Source of the DNA: Methanolinea mesophila
GTDB lineage: Archaea; Halobacteriota; Methanomicrobia; Methanomicrobiales; Methanospirillaceae
Length of the DNA: 64,000 nt
Assembly: GCF_017873855.1 (NCBI RefSeq)
Contig: NZ_JAGGKR010000001.1
Location: forward strand, 744,001-808,000
Direction: 5' to 3'
A program made the translations under genes and the position numbers. Every line of letters begins with the position of its first letter. Position 1 is the stretch's first letter. A model generated the notes under the pieces. The model ran no database searches. It saw nothing but the letters and a program-made list of their open reading frames with translations, and was not told the origin of the DNA. Below are positions 9,013-17,370 of the stretch, piece by piece.

Positions 9013-10075
9013 GGGTATCTCGGTGACCTTCGGCCGGTTCGCGGTCCGCGACGTTGACCTTTCGGTGAATCCCGGCGAGTATTTCTTCCTCATGGGGCCC
9101 TCGGGTGCCGGGAAGACCGTGCTGCTCGAGACGATCGCCGGGCTGCACGCCCCGGACAGGGGGGCCGTCCGGGTCGGGCCCGGTGAAGTCACCCGGCTCC
9201 CCCCGGAAGCACGCCGGATAGGGTTCGTGTACCAGGACTATTCCCTGTTTCCCCACTACACGGTGGAAGAGAATGTCGGGTTCGGGATGAAGATGACGGG
9301 AGTGCCGCTGGCGGCAAGAAAGGAGAGGACAGAGGAGCTCCTTGCCCGTTTCGGCATCCTCCCGCTCCGGGACCGGCTCCCGGGCACCCTCTCCGGGGGG
9401 GAACAGCAGCGGGTCGCCCTCGCCCGCGCTCTCGCTCCCGGGCCTTCGGTCCTCCTTCTCGACGAACCCTTCGCAGCGCTGGACGCGGGTTCCCGGGACC
9501 GGTGCATGAAGGAATTGCGCTCGCTCCACCGGGAGAGCGGCCTGACAATCCTCCAGGTAAGCCACTCCAGGGACGAGGCCTACGCGCTCGCCGACCGGGT
9601 GGCGGTCATGGACCAGGGCAGGATCGTCCAGACCGGGACCAGGAAAGAGGTGTTCGAATCCCCTTCCCACCCGGCGAGCGCGACCATCGCCGGCTACGAG
9701 AACATGATACCGGGCGTGGTCGTGGGAGCGGGAGACGGGATCGCGGTCATGGCCGGGGATCTGACCATCCGGGGAGAAGGGAACGTACGTCCGGGTGACC
9801 GTGCCCTGGCCTGCATCCGTGCCGCCAGGATCAAACTGATCTCCCCCTCCGGACTTCCGGGGGAAGATGAGATCCGTGTCCGGGGTACGATATCTTCGCT
9901 CATCCCCGGAGACAGCTCGACAAAGGTGGGGATAACGGGTCCCGTAGACCTGCAGGCGCTGGTCCCCCTCGAGGACCCCCCCGGACTGGTGATCGGGTCC
10001 CCGGTGACCGTTGCATTCTCCCCTGACGACGTGCACATCGTCAGGGTCTCCGATACCGGGAGGAAGGAGCGGTGA
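8999..10075 (+). CDS. wtpC: Tungstate/molybdate ABC transporter ATPase
   Basis: This 358-residue ATPase has Walker A GPSGAGKT (about residues 34-41), Q-loop VYQDYSLFPHYT, signature LSGGEQQR, Walker B LLLDEPFAALD and an H-loop in LQVSHSRDEA. From about residue 235 a TOBE/MOP-like beta domain (CIRAARIKLI, then SLIPGDSSTKVGI) may sense the oxyanion or regulate transport, as known for ModC/WtpC proteins. It overlaps wtpB by 14 bp, and its stop overlaps the next start by 4 bp (GTGA), so translation is probably coupled through this part of the operon. Confidence 0.94.
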   Translation: MIGLEGISVTFGRFAVRDVDLSVNPGEYFFLMGPSGAGKTVLLETIAGLHAPDRGAVRVGPGEVTRLPPEARRIGFVYQDYSLFPHYTVEENVGFGMKMTGVPLAARKERTEELLARFGILPLRDRLPGTLSGGEQQRVALARALAPGPSVLLLDEPFAALDAGSRDRCMKELRSLHRESGLTILQVSHSRDEAYALADRVAVMDQGRIVQTGTRKEVFESPSHPASATIAGYENMIPGVVVGAGDGIAVMAGDLTIRGEGNVRPGDRALACIRAARIKLISPSGLPGEDEIRVRGTISSLIPGDSSTKVGITGPVDLQALVPLEDPPGLVIGSPVTVAFSPDDVHIVRVSDTGRKER

Positions 10076-13000
10076 GGGAAATGTCCCCGCATCACCGTCG
10101 CGGTCGGGATAGCGGAAAAAGGGGGCGGCACCTCGCGGTAGTCTTTCTGCTTGCCTCCGTCGTATGCCTGGCCGCGATCCTCCCGGCGGCAGGCACCTCC
10201 ACCGAACTCCATATCGTGAAACTGGCCTCGGACGGGTACACCATCCTGAGAGAGACCAGGGTCACCTGGCAGTGGATGGAACAGAACCTCCCCGTCAGGG
10301 GCGACGGGACCACTCACTATTACCTCCAGGGCCCGGTCTTCGTGGAGAACCAGGACGACCGCTGGAACCCTGCCGAGGACACCAACGTCCAGGAGAAGGA
10401 CATGGGCGCCGTGAAAGGGACCGACGTGCGGGACCTCTGCGACCTGGTGGGGGGTATGGCAGAGGGGGATGTGCTCACGGTGAAGGCGAACGACGGCTTC
10501 TCCCGGGAGTTCGCCTATGAAAATATCTACGCCCCGTCATCCCGGCAGGGGCCGGTAGTTATCGCCTGGTACCAGGCTGCGCAGGGGTACGTCCCTTTGT
10601 ACCAGGACGGGATGCGGCTCCTCTTCCTCGCCGATTCCTCCTCCAATCCGTGGGGGATCCACGCGATGGGGGTATGGGACTGGCACGAGAGTGCTGACGA
10701 GCAGTACTGGTACTACTATTACGACGGTACCCAGCGCTATCCCACCACCACCGGCCTTTCCGTCCGCTCGGTGAGCGAGCTCTCCATCGCCAGCCAGGAG
10801 GAGCCCGCGGGCTCCGTCCGCGTGACCTCGGAGCCGGAGGGAGCGGCCGTGACCCTCGATTCCATGGAAACGGGTCTTACCACCCCCTGCACGATATCCG
10901 ATCTCTATCCCGGCCCGTACATGGTGGGAGTGGTGCTGGCGGGGTACGACACCCCGGGAGAACAGGAGGTCGAGGTGGTCCACGGAGAGACCGCGGAAGT
11001 ATCCTTCACTCTGGAGAAAAGCGCAGATTCGGGGTACACGACCGGAGACGGCGGGGATTCTTCACTGTCCGACGGATCGGGGGGATCCGGGACGCTCCCG
11101 CTCCGGAGGGAGGGGTCAGTTCCGGGCGACCTGGCGGTAATCCCGCTTACCGGGCTCGGGGAGGTCATGCGATCCGGAGAAAGCCGGAACCCGGTGCCGG
11201 ACTATGCCCTGCCCGGAAACTTCACCCCGGTCTGCCTCTGTATCTTTTCGGCCGATTATTCGAACCCCCGGAACCCGGCACGCACCTCCCCCGAGATGGA
11301 GCTCGCCATCGACGGGGCCGTCGTACCCTCCGGTGAGATCGCTACGGATACGTCTCCTGGCGGGGCTGCGGGTCTTGTCGCCACCGAATGCTGGGATCTT
11401 GCCGGTATACCCGTCAGGGAGGGCTCAACAATTACCCTCCGAATGAAGGGAGAACCGGGGGCGACATGTGCGGTACGGGGCGGGGTCCTTGTTTCGGGCG
11501 TGGACCGGGTTTCCGGATCGTCGACACGGTACTGGATGTTCGAGGGCGCTGATGCGACGCAGGCGTCTTCCGGGATGGAGAGTGCGGAGAGCGAGACCCG
11601 TTTCGAGTTCTCTCCGGGGGCCGCGGGACTTCCGGGAACGTTGAGCCTTATCCTGGTGACAACAGGCAGGCAACGGGAGAACGACATACCAGGGTTCCAG
11701 GTTCAGATAAACGAGAATATTCTCACGGGATCTTTTTCCGTGCCGCATGGGGAGATGTGGATTGGAGAGCTCAGCATCCCCGCACTCACCCCTGGGACGC
11801 GGGTCAGCGGGGTGGTAAAAACCCTGGGATCGCCCGAAGGAGGCCTCTTTACAGAGAACAGGATTGTTATCATCGCAGGCCGGGTCATGGACGCCCGGGG
11901 AACGGACGTGGTTACGACGGGCACTCCGGCCGGTGAACTACCTGATACTATTGCTGACGCACCCGCGGAGATTGTCGTCACGACATTGGCAACCGCTCCA
12001 CCCACCGGTTCCGGTGCATCGCCGGCCGAAACCCCCTCAACCGGGGCTCCCCTGGTGGCCCCGCCCCCGGCCTCTGCACTGGAAAGGATTATCGATGCAA
12101 TATTTTCCTTTATCTTCGCCGTGAGCGGGGCTCCCCCGATCTCCTATGAGAATTCATCCGGGACTTCCACGGGGCCCGGTGAGGGATCCCAACCGGGCGG
12201 GGGCGGATCGGACGAGAACCCCGCAGAGGTCCCCGTTGAATATACACCGGATAGCGGGACCGGGCAAGTTGTCGGTCAGCCCGTCCTGCCTGCCGGTACC
12301 GGGAACAGTACGGATCCGGGAGCAGCGCCCGCCACACCCGGGGAGGAAGGGAGGATCACCCCGTATGGCGGGCTTTACCTCGAATCACTTCCATCGGACA
12401 TCAGCCTGAAGATCGACAATAAGCCTGTCACCCAGAGCCTCCCCTGCGTGGTCTACGGGCTTAAAGCAGGGAGCCACCTGGTTCGAGCGGATCTCAGTGC
12501 GGGCGGGGGCCGGCCCGGCACGGCCAGGTCCGTCCGCACCTGGGTCTACCCGGGCGCGGTGATGCCGCTCCGCCTGGACCTCATCGGGGTGCAGGAGCTT
12601 ATCTCCACCCGCATCGTCACCGGGGACGGAAGTGCGGTATCGTTCACCGTCGACGGACATTACCCGGTAAGGAAGGCACCGACCGAGGTGGAGATGGGAG
12701 GGCCGGGGTCTTTCATCACCGCCCTGAAAGATGGCGCGTATCTCTCCTGTACTCCTCCTCCGGCCTACTCGGGCACCCCGCTGGTCACTATTCCGGCTGC
12801 CGGGGCGACCGGGCTCCATACGCTGGAGGTCGAGTCGTCGCCCGCAGGGGGGGAGGTGTTCATCGACGGGGTCAGGACGGAACGCACAACCCCCTGCCGG
12901 GTGGAGAACGTATCCGAGGGGCTCCACCGGGTCACCGTATCCCTGGCGGGTTACATCCCGGGAGAATCGGTCATCGACGTCCCGGTGAGCCGGGACCCGG

Positions 13001-13248
13001 TGGTGAAGTCCCCCGTGCGGTTTACCCTCGAACGATACCCCTGGGGCGACCTGGAAGTCCGGGGCGGTACCGAGGGCGCTGATATCTTCCTCGACGGGTT
13101 TGCCACCGGGGAGAAGACTCCGGCCACGCTCCGGTATATCCCCATAGGGGTCCACGAGGTGACGCTTCGCCTCGGGGACAGGAGCAAGGCGAGCGATGTC
13201 ACAGTCAGGCCGGGGGAGTTGATCAGGTGTTCCGTAACGCTGGAGTGA
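10072..13248 (+). CDS. Large secreted Moco-fold-like and PEGA protein
   Basis: This 1058-residue protein has GTG 10072 overlapping the wtpC stop; ATG 10081 is an alternative start. Domains in order: signal (about 20-43); a long Moco-fold-like domain (about 45-245) with HYYLQGPVF, KDMGAVKGT, LCDLVGGM and WDWHES; a PEGA repeat (about 246-318); an unassigned beta-rich region (about 350-610); a Thr/Pro/Gly-rich linker; another PEGA-like segment near 762; and two clear PEGA repeats (about 914-980 and 984-1058). PEGA repeats (such as GEVFIDG, then TPCRV) are known from archaeal and bacterial surface proteins. I see no C-terminal anchor. It is probably a cell-envelope protein of unknown ligand. Confidence 0.82.
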   Translation: MREMSPHHRRGRDSGKRGRHLAVVFLLASVVCLAAILPAAGTSTELHIVKLASDGYTILRETRVTWQWMEQNLPVRGDGTTHYYLQGPVFVENQDDRWNPAEDTNVQEKDMGAVKGTDVRDLCDLVGGMAEGDVLTVKANDGFSREFAYENIYAPSSRQGPVVIAWYQAAQGYVPLYQDGMRLLFLADSSSNPWGIHAMGVWDWHESADEQYWYYYYDGTQRYPTTTGLSVRSVSELSIASQEEPAGSVRVTSEPEGAAVTLDSMETGLTTPCTISDLYPGPYMVGVVLAGYDTPGEQEVEVVHGETAEVSFTLEKSADSGYTTGDGGDSSLSDGSGGSGTLPLRREGSVPGDLAVIPLTGLGEVMRSGESRNPVPDYALPGNFTPVCLCIFSADYSNPRNPARTSPEMELAIDGAVVPSGEIATDTSPGGAAGLVATECWDLAGIPVREGSTITLRMKGEPGATCAVRGGVLVSGVDRVSGSSTRYWMFEGADATQASSGMESAESETRFEFSPGAAGLPGTLSLILVTTGRQRENDIPGFQVQINENILTGSFSVPHGEMWIGELSIPALTPGTRVSGVVKTLGSPEGGLFTENRIVIIAGRVMDARGTDVVTTGTPAGELPDTIADAPAEIVVTTLATAPPTGSGASPAETPSTGAPLVAPPPASALERIIDAIFSFIFAVSGAPPISYENSSGTSTGPGEGSQPGGGGSDENPAEVPVEYTPDSGTGQVVGQPVLPAGTGNSTDPGAAPATPGEEGRITPYGGLYLESLPSDISLKIDNKPVTQSLPCVVYGLKAGSHLVRADLSAGGGRPGTARSVRTWVYPGAVMPLRLDLIGVQELISTRIVTGDGSAVSFTVDGHYPVRKAPTEVEMGGPGSFITALKDGAYLSCTPPPAYSGTPLVTIPAAGATGLHTLEVESSPAGGEVFIDGVRTERTTPCRVENVSEGLHRVTVSLAGYIPGESVIDVPVSRDPVVKSPVRFTLERYPWGDLEVRGGTEGADIFLDGFATGEKTPATLRYIPIGVHEVTLRLGDRSKASDVTVRPGELIRCSVTLE

Positions 13249-13254
13249 GATCGG

Positions 13255-14565
13255 GTGCGCAAGGAGGGGGGCACCGGTGATCCGTTCATGAGCCGGGTTG
13301 TCGGTCGGACCCCCGCGATACCCGGCAGGAAGCGGAACGCACCATTGATCGTGCTCCTCGCCATAGGACTGGTGATCCTTGCCCTGCCAACTCCATCGGC
13401 CGGGGATTTGCCGGATGACCCGGCAGGGACCGAATGGGGACCCTTGATTACGAATACATCGCCGTGGTCGGCGACTATCCAGTGGAAAACCCATGACTCT
13501 GTGGTTGGGGGCGTGGAGTATCTCCCGTTCACCGGTGGATCCCCGGAAGGCCCGAACATCACCGTTACGGAGAACGCTGCCTGCCAGGTGCACCGGGTGA
13601 CCCTCCGGTCTCTCGCCCCCGGAACCATGTATGTCTATCGGCTGTCCGGGTATCCGGGCTGGTTCACGCTCCGGACATTTCCTGAACACGGACCCGTACG
13701 GTTCATCGTGTACGGTGACACCCGGGGACAGGAAGGGTGGAAAGACCAGGAACTCCTCAGGAAGAGCGTTGCCGACGCCATCGCCCGTGAGAACGATATC
13801 ATGTTTGTTGTCCATACCGGAGACCTGGTCTATGATCCCGGAAACGCCTCCGACTGGGGGGAGTTCTTCTCCCTGTCAGGGGAGTTCATGGGAAACACTT
13901 CGTTCTTCCCGGTGGCGGGGAACCACGAGGGCAACCTTGCCGCGTATCACCGGATCTTCGGTATGCCGGACGGGTACTCCTTCTCCTGCGGTGATGCGAG
14001 ATTAATCGTGCTCGACAGTAACGTCATGGATGCCGCCGAAGAGACCGCCCAGGCGGAATGGCTTCGACACGAGCTCGCGACGACCACCGGACCGATCTTC
14101 GTCGCCCTTCACCACCCGCTCTATTCTTCCGAAACAAACCATTACGGGGGCCGGCAAGACCTCCGGGAATCATTCGGGACCCTCTTCACCCGGGCGGGAG
14201 TCACCGCGGTATTTTCCGCCCACGTCCATGCCTATGAACATTACTGGAACGGGGGGGTCCAGTATTTCACCGTGGGGACCGGGGGAGCCCCCTTCTACCC
14301 GCTTTCAGCCGAAAAGCCCGCGGGACATGTCAAGAGCCTCGAGAATACCGCAGGCTACGCGGTGGTCACTGTTGAGGATGAAGGGATAACGGTAGATTTT
14401 ATCAGGGTAGCGGAAGTGCGGGAGGGGAATGTGATCCTGTTTCCACCCGGTTCCGTCGCTGAACGGACAGAGATCGGGGAGCGCCCGGGTATGATAATTC
14501 CCTTTATCGGGATCCCGTTCGAGAACGGGAATCCTGACGGGATCCGGTTCCCATTCGGTCCCTGA
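13255..14565 (+). CDS. Secreted purple-acid-phosphatase-like phosphoesterase
   Basis: This 436-residue protein starts at GTG 13255, after GGAGTGA at 13242-13248; ATG 13288 is the alternative. A hydrophobic signal (about residues 25-45) is followed by a fibronectin-III-like domain (GPLITNTSPWSATIQWKT) and a calcineurin-like core. Metal-binding motifs are GDTRG, GDLVYDPG, GNHE, HHPLYSS and HVHAYEH. The first motif has Thr-Arg where purple acid phosphatases often have other residues, but the pattern is otherwise complete. It likely releases phosphate from extracellular phosphomonoesters. It lies 6 bp after the PEGA protein, so it ends the same operon. Confidence 0.88.
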   Translation: MRKEGGTGDPFMSRVVGRTPAIPGRKRNAPLIVLLAIGLVILALPTPSAGDLPDDPAGTEWGPLITNTSPWSATIQWKTHDSVVGGVEYLPFTGGSPEGPNITVTENAACQVHRVTLRSLAPGTMYVYRLSGYPGWFTLRTFPEHGPVRFIVYGDTRGQEGWKDQELLRKSVADAIARENDIMFVVHTGDLVYDPGNASDWGEFFSLSGEFMGNTSFFPVAGNHEGNLAAYHRIFGMPDGYSFSCGDARLIVLDSNVMDAAEETAQAEWLRHELATTTGPIFVALHHPLYSSETNHYGGRQDLRESFGTLFTRAGVTAVFSAHVHAYEHYWNGGVQYFTVGTGGAPFYPLSAEKPAGHVKSLENTAGYAVVTVEDEGITVDFIRVAEVREGNVILFPPGSVAERTEIGERPGMIIPFIGIPFENGNPDGIRFPFGP

Positions 14566-14819
14566 GGGGTTAGGATCTCGTCCGGAATGGATTCATCGGG
14601 GAGAATGTGTACCAGGGTTGAGGGGGGACCACGGCCTTCTCGAAGCTTAAGAAAATTCGGCTTTGTTGACCTCCTTACTACGTGACGTTCCTGAGAACTT
14701 CGCCCCCGCCACTGCGGCAGCCCCCAGCGCGATATTCCTGGCATAACTCTACCCTGGGCAGAAATCGCTTAATTTCAAATGGAAAACATGTTCCGGCCTG
14801 CGACATCCAGGCATATCAA

Positions 14820-14838
14820 TATAAAAAAAAAGAGGCCG
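14820..14838 (-). terminator. T-rich terminator of the unassigned exported gene
   Basis: Read on the minus strand, the stop at 14842 is followed at once by a GC-rich stretch and an uninterrupted run of nine T residues. Such T runs end archaeal transcripts. The rest of 14566-14841 holds no gene I can support, only a CGTGACGTTC string at 14681-14690 related to the dispersed repeats. Confidence 0.65.
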
Positions 14839-14841
14839 CCC

Positions 14842-15912
14842 CTACGCGATGCCCGACTCGTACTGCATTTTCTTGTGGAACATGGTGATCAGCCCGTCGG
14901 CTGTCGTCTTTTCCGTGTAGGCAAGGTCTTCTGCCTTTTGCACGCTGTTCCCCATCGCTTCCTGCGCATGGACGTCGAGGTATGCCGCAATGGACCCGGA
15001 TGCCGGGGTGAGCTGGCCTGCCGACGTAACTCCCCTGGCTGTGATCTCGTATCCCAGCCCGACCGGCACTCCGGCATCCGCCGCGATGAATCCCGTGTCC
15101 GCCGAGGTCGCAAGAGATACCCTCGTCATGTCGAGGGTGCTCCCGGCGGTGGCGATATTGCAGAAGACCGGAATGAATTCGGTGCTGTCTCCCGCGAACG
15201 GACAGATCACGCTTCCCGGGGCTCTCGACCAGTTTCCTGAGAGGTCGACGAGAATGCTCTCCGACGAGGTCATCCTGCCCGTTTCCGTCCCGATGAACTC
15301 CACAACCTTCTCCGCCTTCAGGTTGTTTACGCCGGGAACCCTGTTCGCCGTTGATATGACCATCGACTTGGTGTAGCTGGTCTTCCCGGCGACTGCGACC
15401 GTCTCTTCGCGGTAGGAGCTCACCGCATGGATCTCCTCGGGATCCAACGGAGTAGTGGCCAGGGAGAAGGAATCGTTCGCGTAACGGGCATTATACTGGG
15501 TCCCTTCCGCGAGCGGTTCGAGGATCCCTGTGCCCAGGGGGAAGAAGATGAAGCCGTTCGTATACCCGAACTCGTAGGTCCCGGGTGGAAGCGTTGTTTC
15601 GATCTCCTCCGGTCCGGGCGCCGACGCGACGATCTGGCCGTCGGAGACCCGGCGTATCGCCGATGAGAGTGATGACGGGAGATCGGTGATGGCAAACGAG
15701 ACGATCACATAGTCTTTCGGCCTCGTGGGCGAATCGACGGTCCAGATCACCCCGTCGGTCTCGGTGACCGTACCGAGGCAATCGATGGCGGTAAACGACG
15801 AAAAGTCCTGGGTTTCGGGCGTTGCATTCACCGGGCGGTCTGCAAGAACGCAGGGGGTGCACAATAGTCCTATACCCATGAGAATCCCCAGAAAAATCAA
15901 GCGCATTTTCAT
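14842..15912 (-). CDS. Exported protein of unknown function
   Basis: This 356-residue protein has a clear signal peptide (about residues 1-24, ending PCVLA). ATG 15912 is preceded by GGGA five bases upstream. The mature part looks beta-rich, with many Ser/Thr residues and several possible N-glycosylation sequons (NATP is unlikely, NDSF and NWSR are possible). No PKD, PEGA, cohesin or catalytic motif is visible, and there is no C-terminal membrane helix, so it may be released or held non-covalently. It is divergent from the dockerin gene at 16205 and shares its AT-rich intergenic region. I do not recognise the family. Confidence 0.75.
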   Translation of the reverse strand: MKMRLIFLGILMGIGLLCTPCVLADRPVNATPETQDFSSFTAIDCLGTVTETDGVIWTVDSPTRPKDYVIVSFAITDLPSSLSSAIRRVSDGQIVASAPGPEEIETTLPPGTYEFGYTNGFIFFPLGTGILEPLAEGTQYNARYANDSFSLATTPLDPEEIHAVSSYREETVAVAGKTSYTKSMVISTANRVPGVNNLKAEKVVEFIGTETGRMTSSESILVDLSGNWSRAPGSVICPFAGDSTEFIPVFCNIATAGSTLDMTRVSLATSADTGFIAADAGVPVGLGYEITARGVTSAGQLTPASGSIAAYLDVHAQEAMGNSVQKAEDLAYTEKTTADGLITMFHKKMQYESGIA

Positions 15913-16108
15913 GTAATTCCCTTATCAAATTTCAATAGTCAGATATTATAGGTTGATTTATTAGAACGTTGTCATTTATTTTTGTACGTCTTCCATAATC
16001 CACCATGGATCGATTAAGTGAATTTAGACAGAGAATTTGAAAAAAAACAACAAAGGAAGTATTTTCTGTCCTGACCCGGTGTAAGGCGGCCTCATAAACT
16101 TAAGTTAA

Positions 16109-16141
16109 TTAAGTTAACATATTTGAAAAATAAATAAGAAT
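16109..16141 (+). promoter_or_regulatory. AT-rich promoter element of the dockerin locus
   Basis: This element matches the one at 4753-4785, with core AACATATT at 16116-16123 and AAATAAA shortly after. A GTTAA/TTAAC inverted repeat overlaps its left side (16104-16118). The remainder of 15913-16204 is AT-rich and must also hold the promoter of the divergent exported gene. I see no gene in it. Confidence 0.6.
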
Positions 16142-16204
16142 ATTTTTAGTTGGGCGAGCAGATACCCCTGTGTAAAATTCTCCTGTGTCGCGCGGGGGGT
16201 GTGT

Positions 16205-17368
16205 ATGAAATTAATCGAAAATGAGTGCGTTATAGCTATTCTCTGTATTTTTGCGGCATTCCTGGTGGCGGTGCCACCTATGGCAGCCGCAGGTACCACG
16301 AACGTCACCATCCTGAAGTATGCGAGCGACGGAATGACGGTCCTCAATCAGACGACCGTTGACTTCCAATGGATGCAGACCAATCTCCCGGTCTACGGGG
16401 ACGGGTACACCCATTACTATCACCAGGGCCCTGTGATGAACGATACCATCGCGGACAAGTGGAACCCGTCGGAGAACGATCCCGTAATCCTGACCAAGGA
16501 TATGGGCGCCGTGAAAGGCACCGACGTCAAGGACCTCTGCAACCTCGCCGGGGGGATGTCGCCCGGGGACTATAATGTCACCCTTAAGGCACCTGACGGT
16601 TTTAAGAAAGCTTTTGCCTATTCCAGCGTGTATACGCCAACGGCCCGTGCCGGGAAGATCGTACTCACCTGGTACAAAGCCGGCGAAGGCTACGTGAACG
16701 GCAACTACAACGCCGGTATGCGGAATGTGATGTTCTCCGATACGACGACCAACCCCTGGCATGTGAACGTCTTCGGCCTCTGGGACATGCACGAATCGTA
16801 CCCCGAGGAGTTCTGGTACTTCTACCAGCCCGGACTTCCTAGCACCACCGGCCTCTCGGTGCAGAACATCAACCAGGTCCTGATATTCTCGGACTTCCCG
16901 GTCGCTTCGTTCTCCGCCAATACGACCTCGGGCTATTCTCCCCTTACCGTGTCCTTCTCGGACGAGTCGACCGGAACGGGAATAACGTCCTGGCAGTGGG
17001 GCTTCGGTGACGGAAACACTTCCGGACTGCAAAACCCGGGCCATACCTACCCGTCCGCGGGCAATTACACCGTCACCCTGACGGTCACCAATGCCCAGGG
17101 GAGCGATCCCACGACCAGGGTCGAGTACATCGAGGTATTGCAGGGACCGGTTGCGTTCCCGGGGAAGACGAACCTTCCCACCGACCCCGACGGGGACGGG
17201 ATATACGAGGACATGAACGGGAACGGATTTTCGGACTTTAACGACGTGGTCCTGTTCTTCAAACAGATGGAATGGGTCCAGGCGAACGAACCGATCGTGC
17301 TCTTCGACTTCAATCACAACGGCATTATCGATTTTAACGATATTGTGCGGTTATTTAAGGAGATCTGA
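16205..17368 (+). CDS. Exported Moco-fold-like, PKD and dockerin protein
   Basis: Start ATG 16205 follows a GGGGGGTG ribosome site; GTG 16199 is possible. Domains of the 387-residue product: signal (about 1-30); long Moco-fold-like domain (about 32-235) with HYYHQGPV, KDMGAVKGT, LCNLAGGMSPGD and WDMHES; PKD (about 237-315, WQWGFGDGNTS); and a C-terminal dockerin (about 320-387). The dockerin has two EF-hand-like loops, DMNGNGFSDFND and DFNHNGIIDFND, each with acidic or Asn residues at calcium positions 1, 3, 5, 9 and 12. It should dock onto a cohesin; candidates are encoded in the next two genes. It is 2 bp upstream of the giant scaffold gene. Confidence 0.88.
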   Translation: MKLIENECVIAILCIFAAFLVAVPPMAAAGTTNVTILKYASDGMTVLNQTTVDFQWMQTNLPVYGDGYTHYYHQGPVMNDTIADKWNPSENDPVILTKDMGAVKGTDVKDLCNLAGGMSPGDYNVTLKAPDGFKKAFAYSSVYTPTARAGKIVLTWYKAGEGYVNGNYNAGMRNVMFSDTTTNPWHVNVFGLWDMHESYPEEFWYFYQPGLPSTTGLSVQNINQVLIFSDFPVASFSANTTSGYSPLTVSFSDESTGTGITSWQWGFGDGNTSGLQNPGHTYPSAGNYTVTLTVTNAQGSDPTTRVEYIEVLQGPVAFPGKTNLPTDPDGDGIYEDMNGNGFSDFNDVVLFFKQMEWVQANEPIVLFDFNHNGIIDFNDIVRLFKEI

Positions 17369-17370
17369 CC

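Noticed and set aside
12385-13815. 476-codon open frame on the minus strand
   Set aside because: It is antisense to the PEGA protein and phosphoesterase, has no ribosome site, and its Arg/Gly/Pro-rich product is typical of GC-rich shadow frames.
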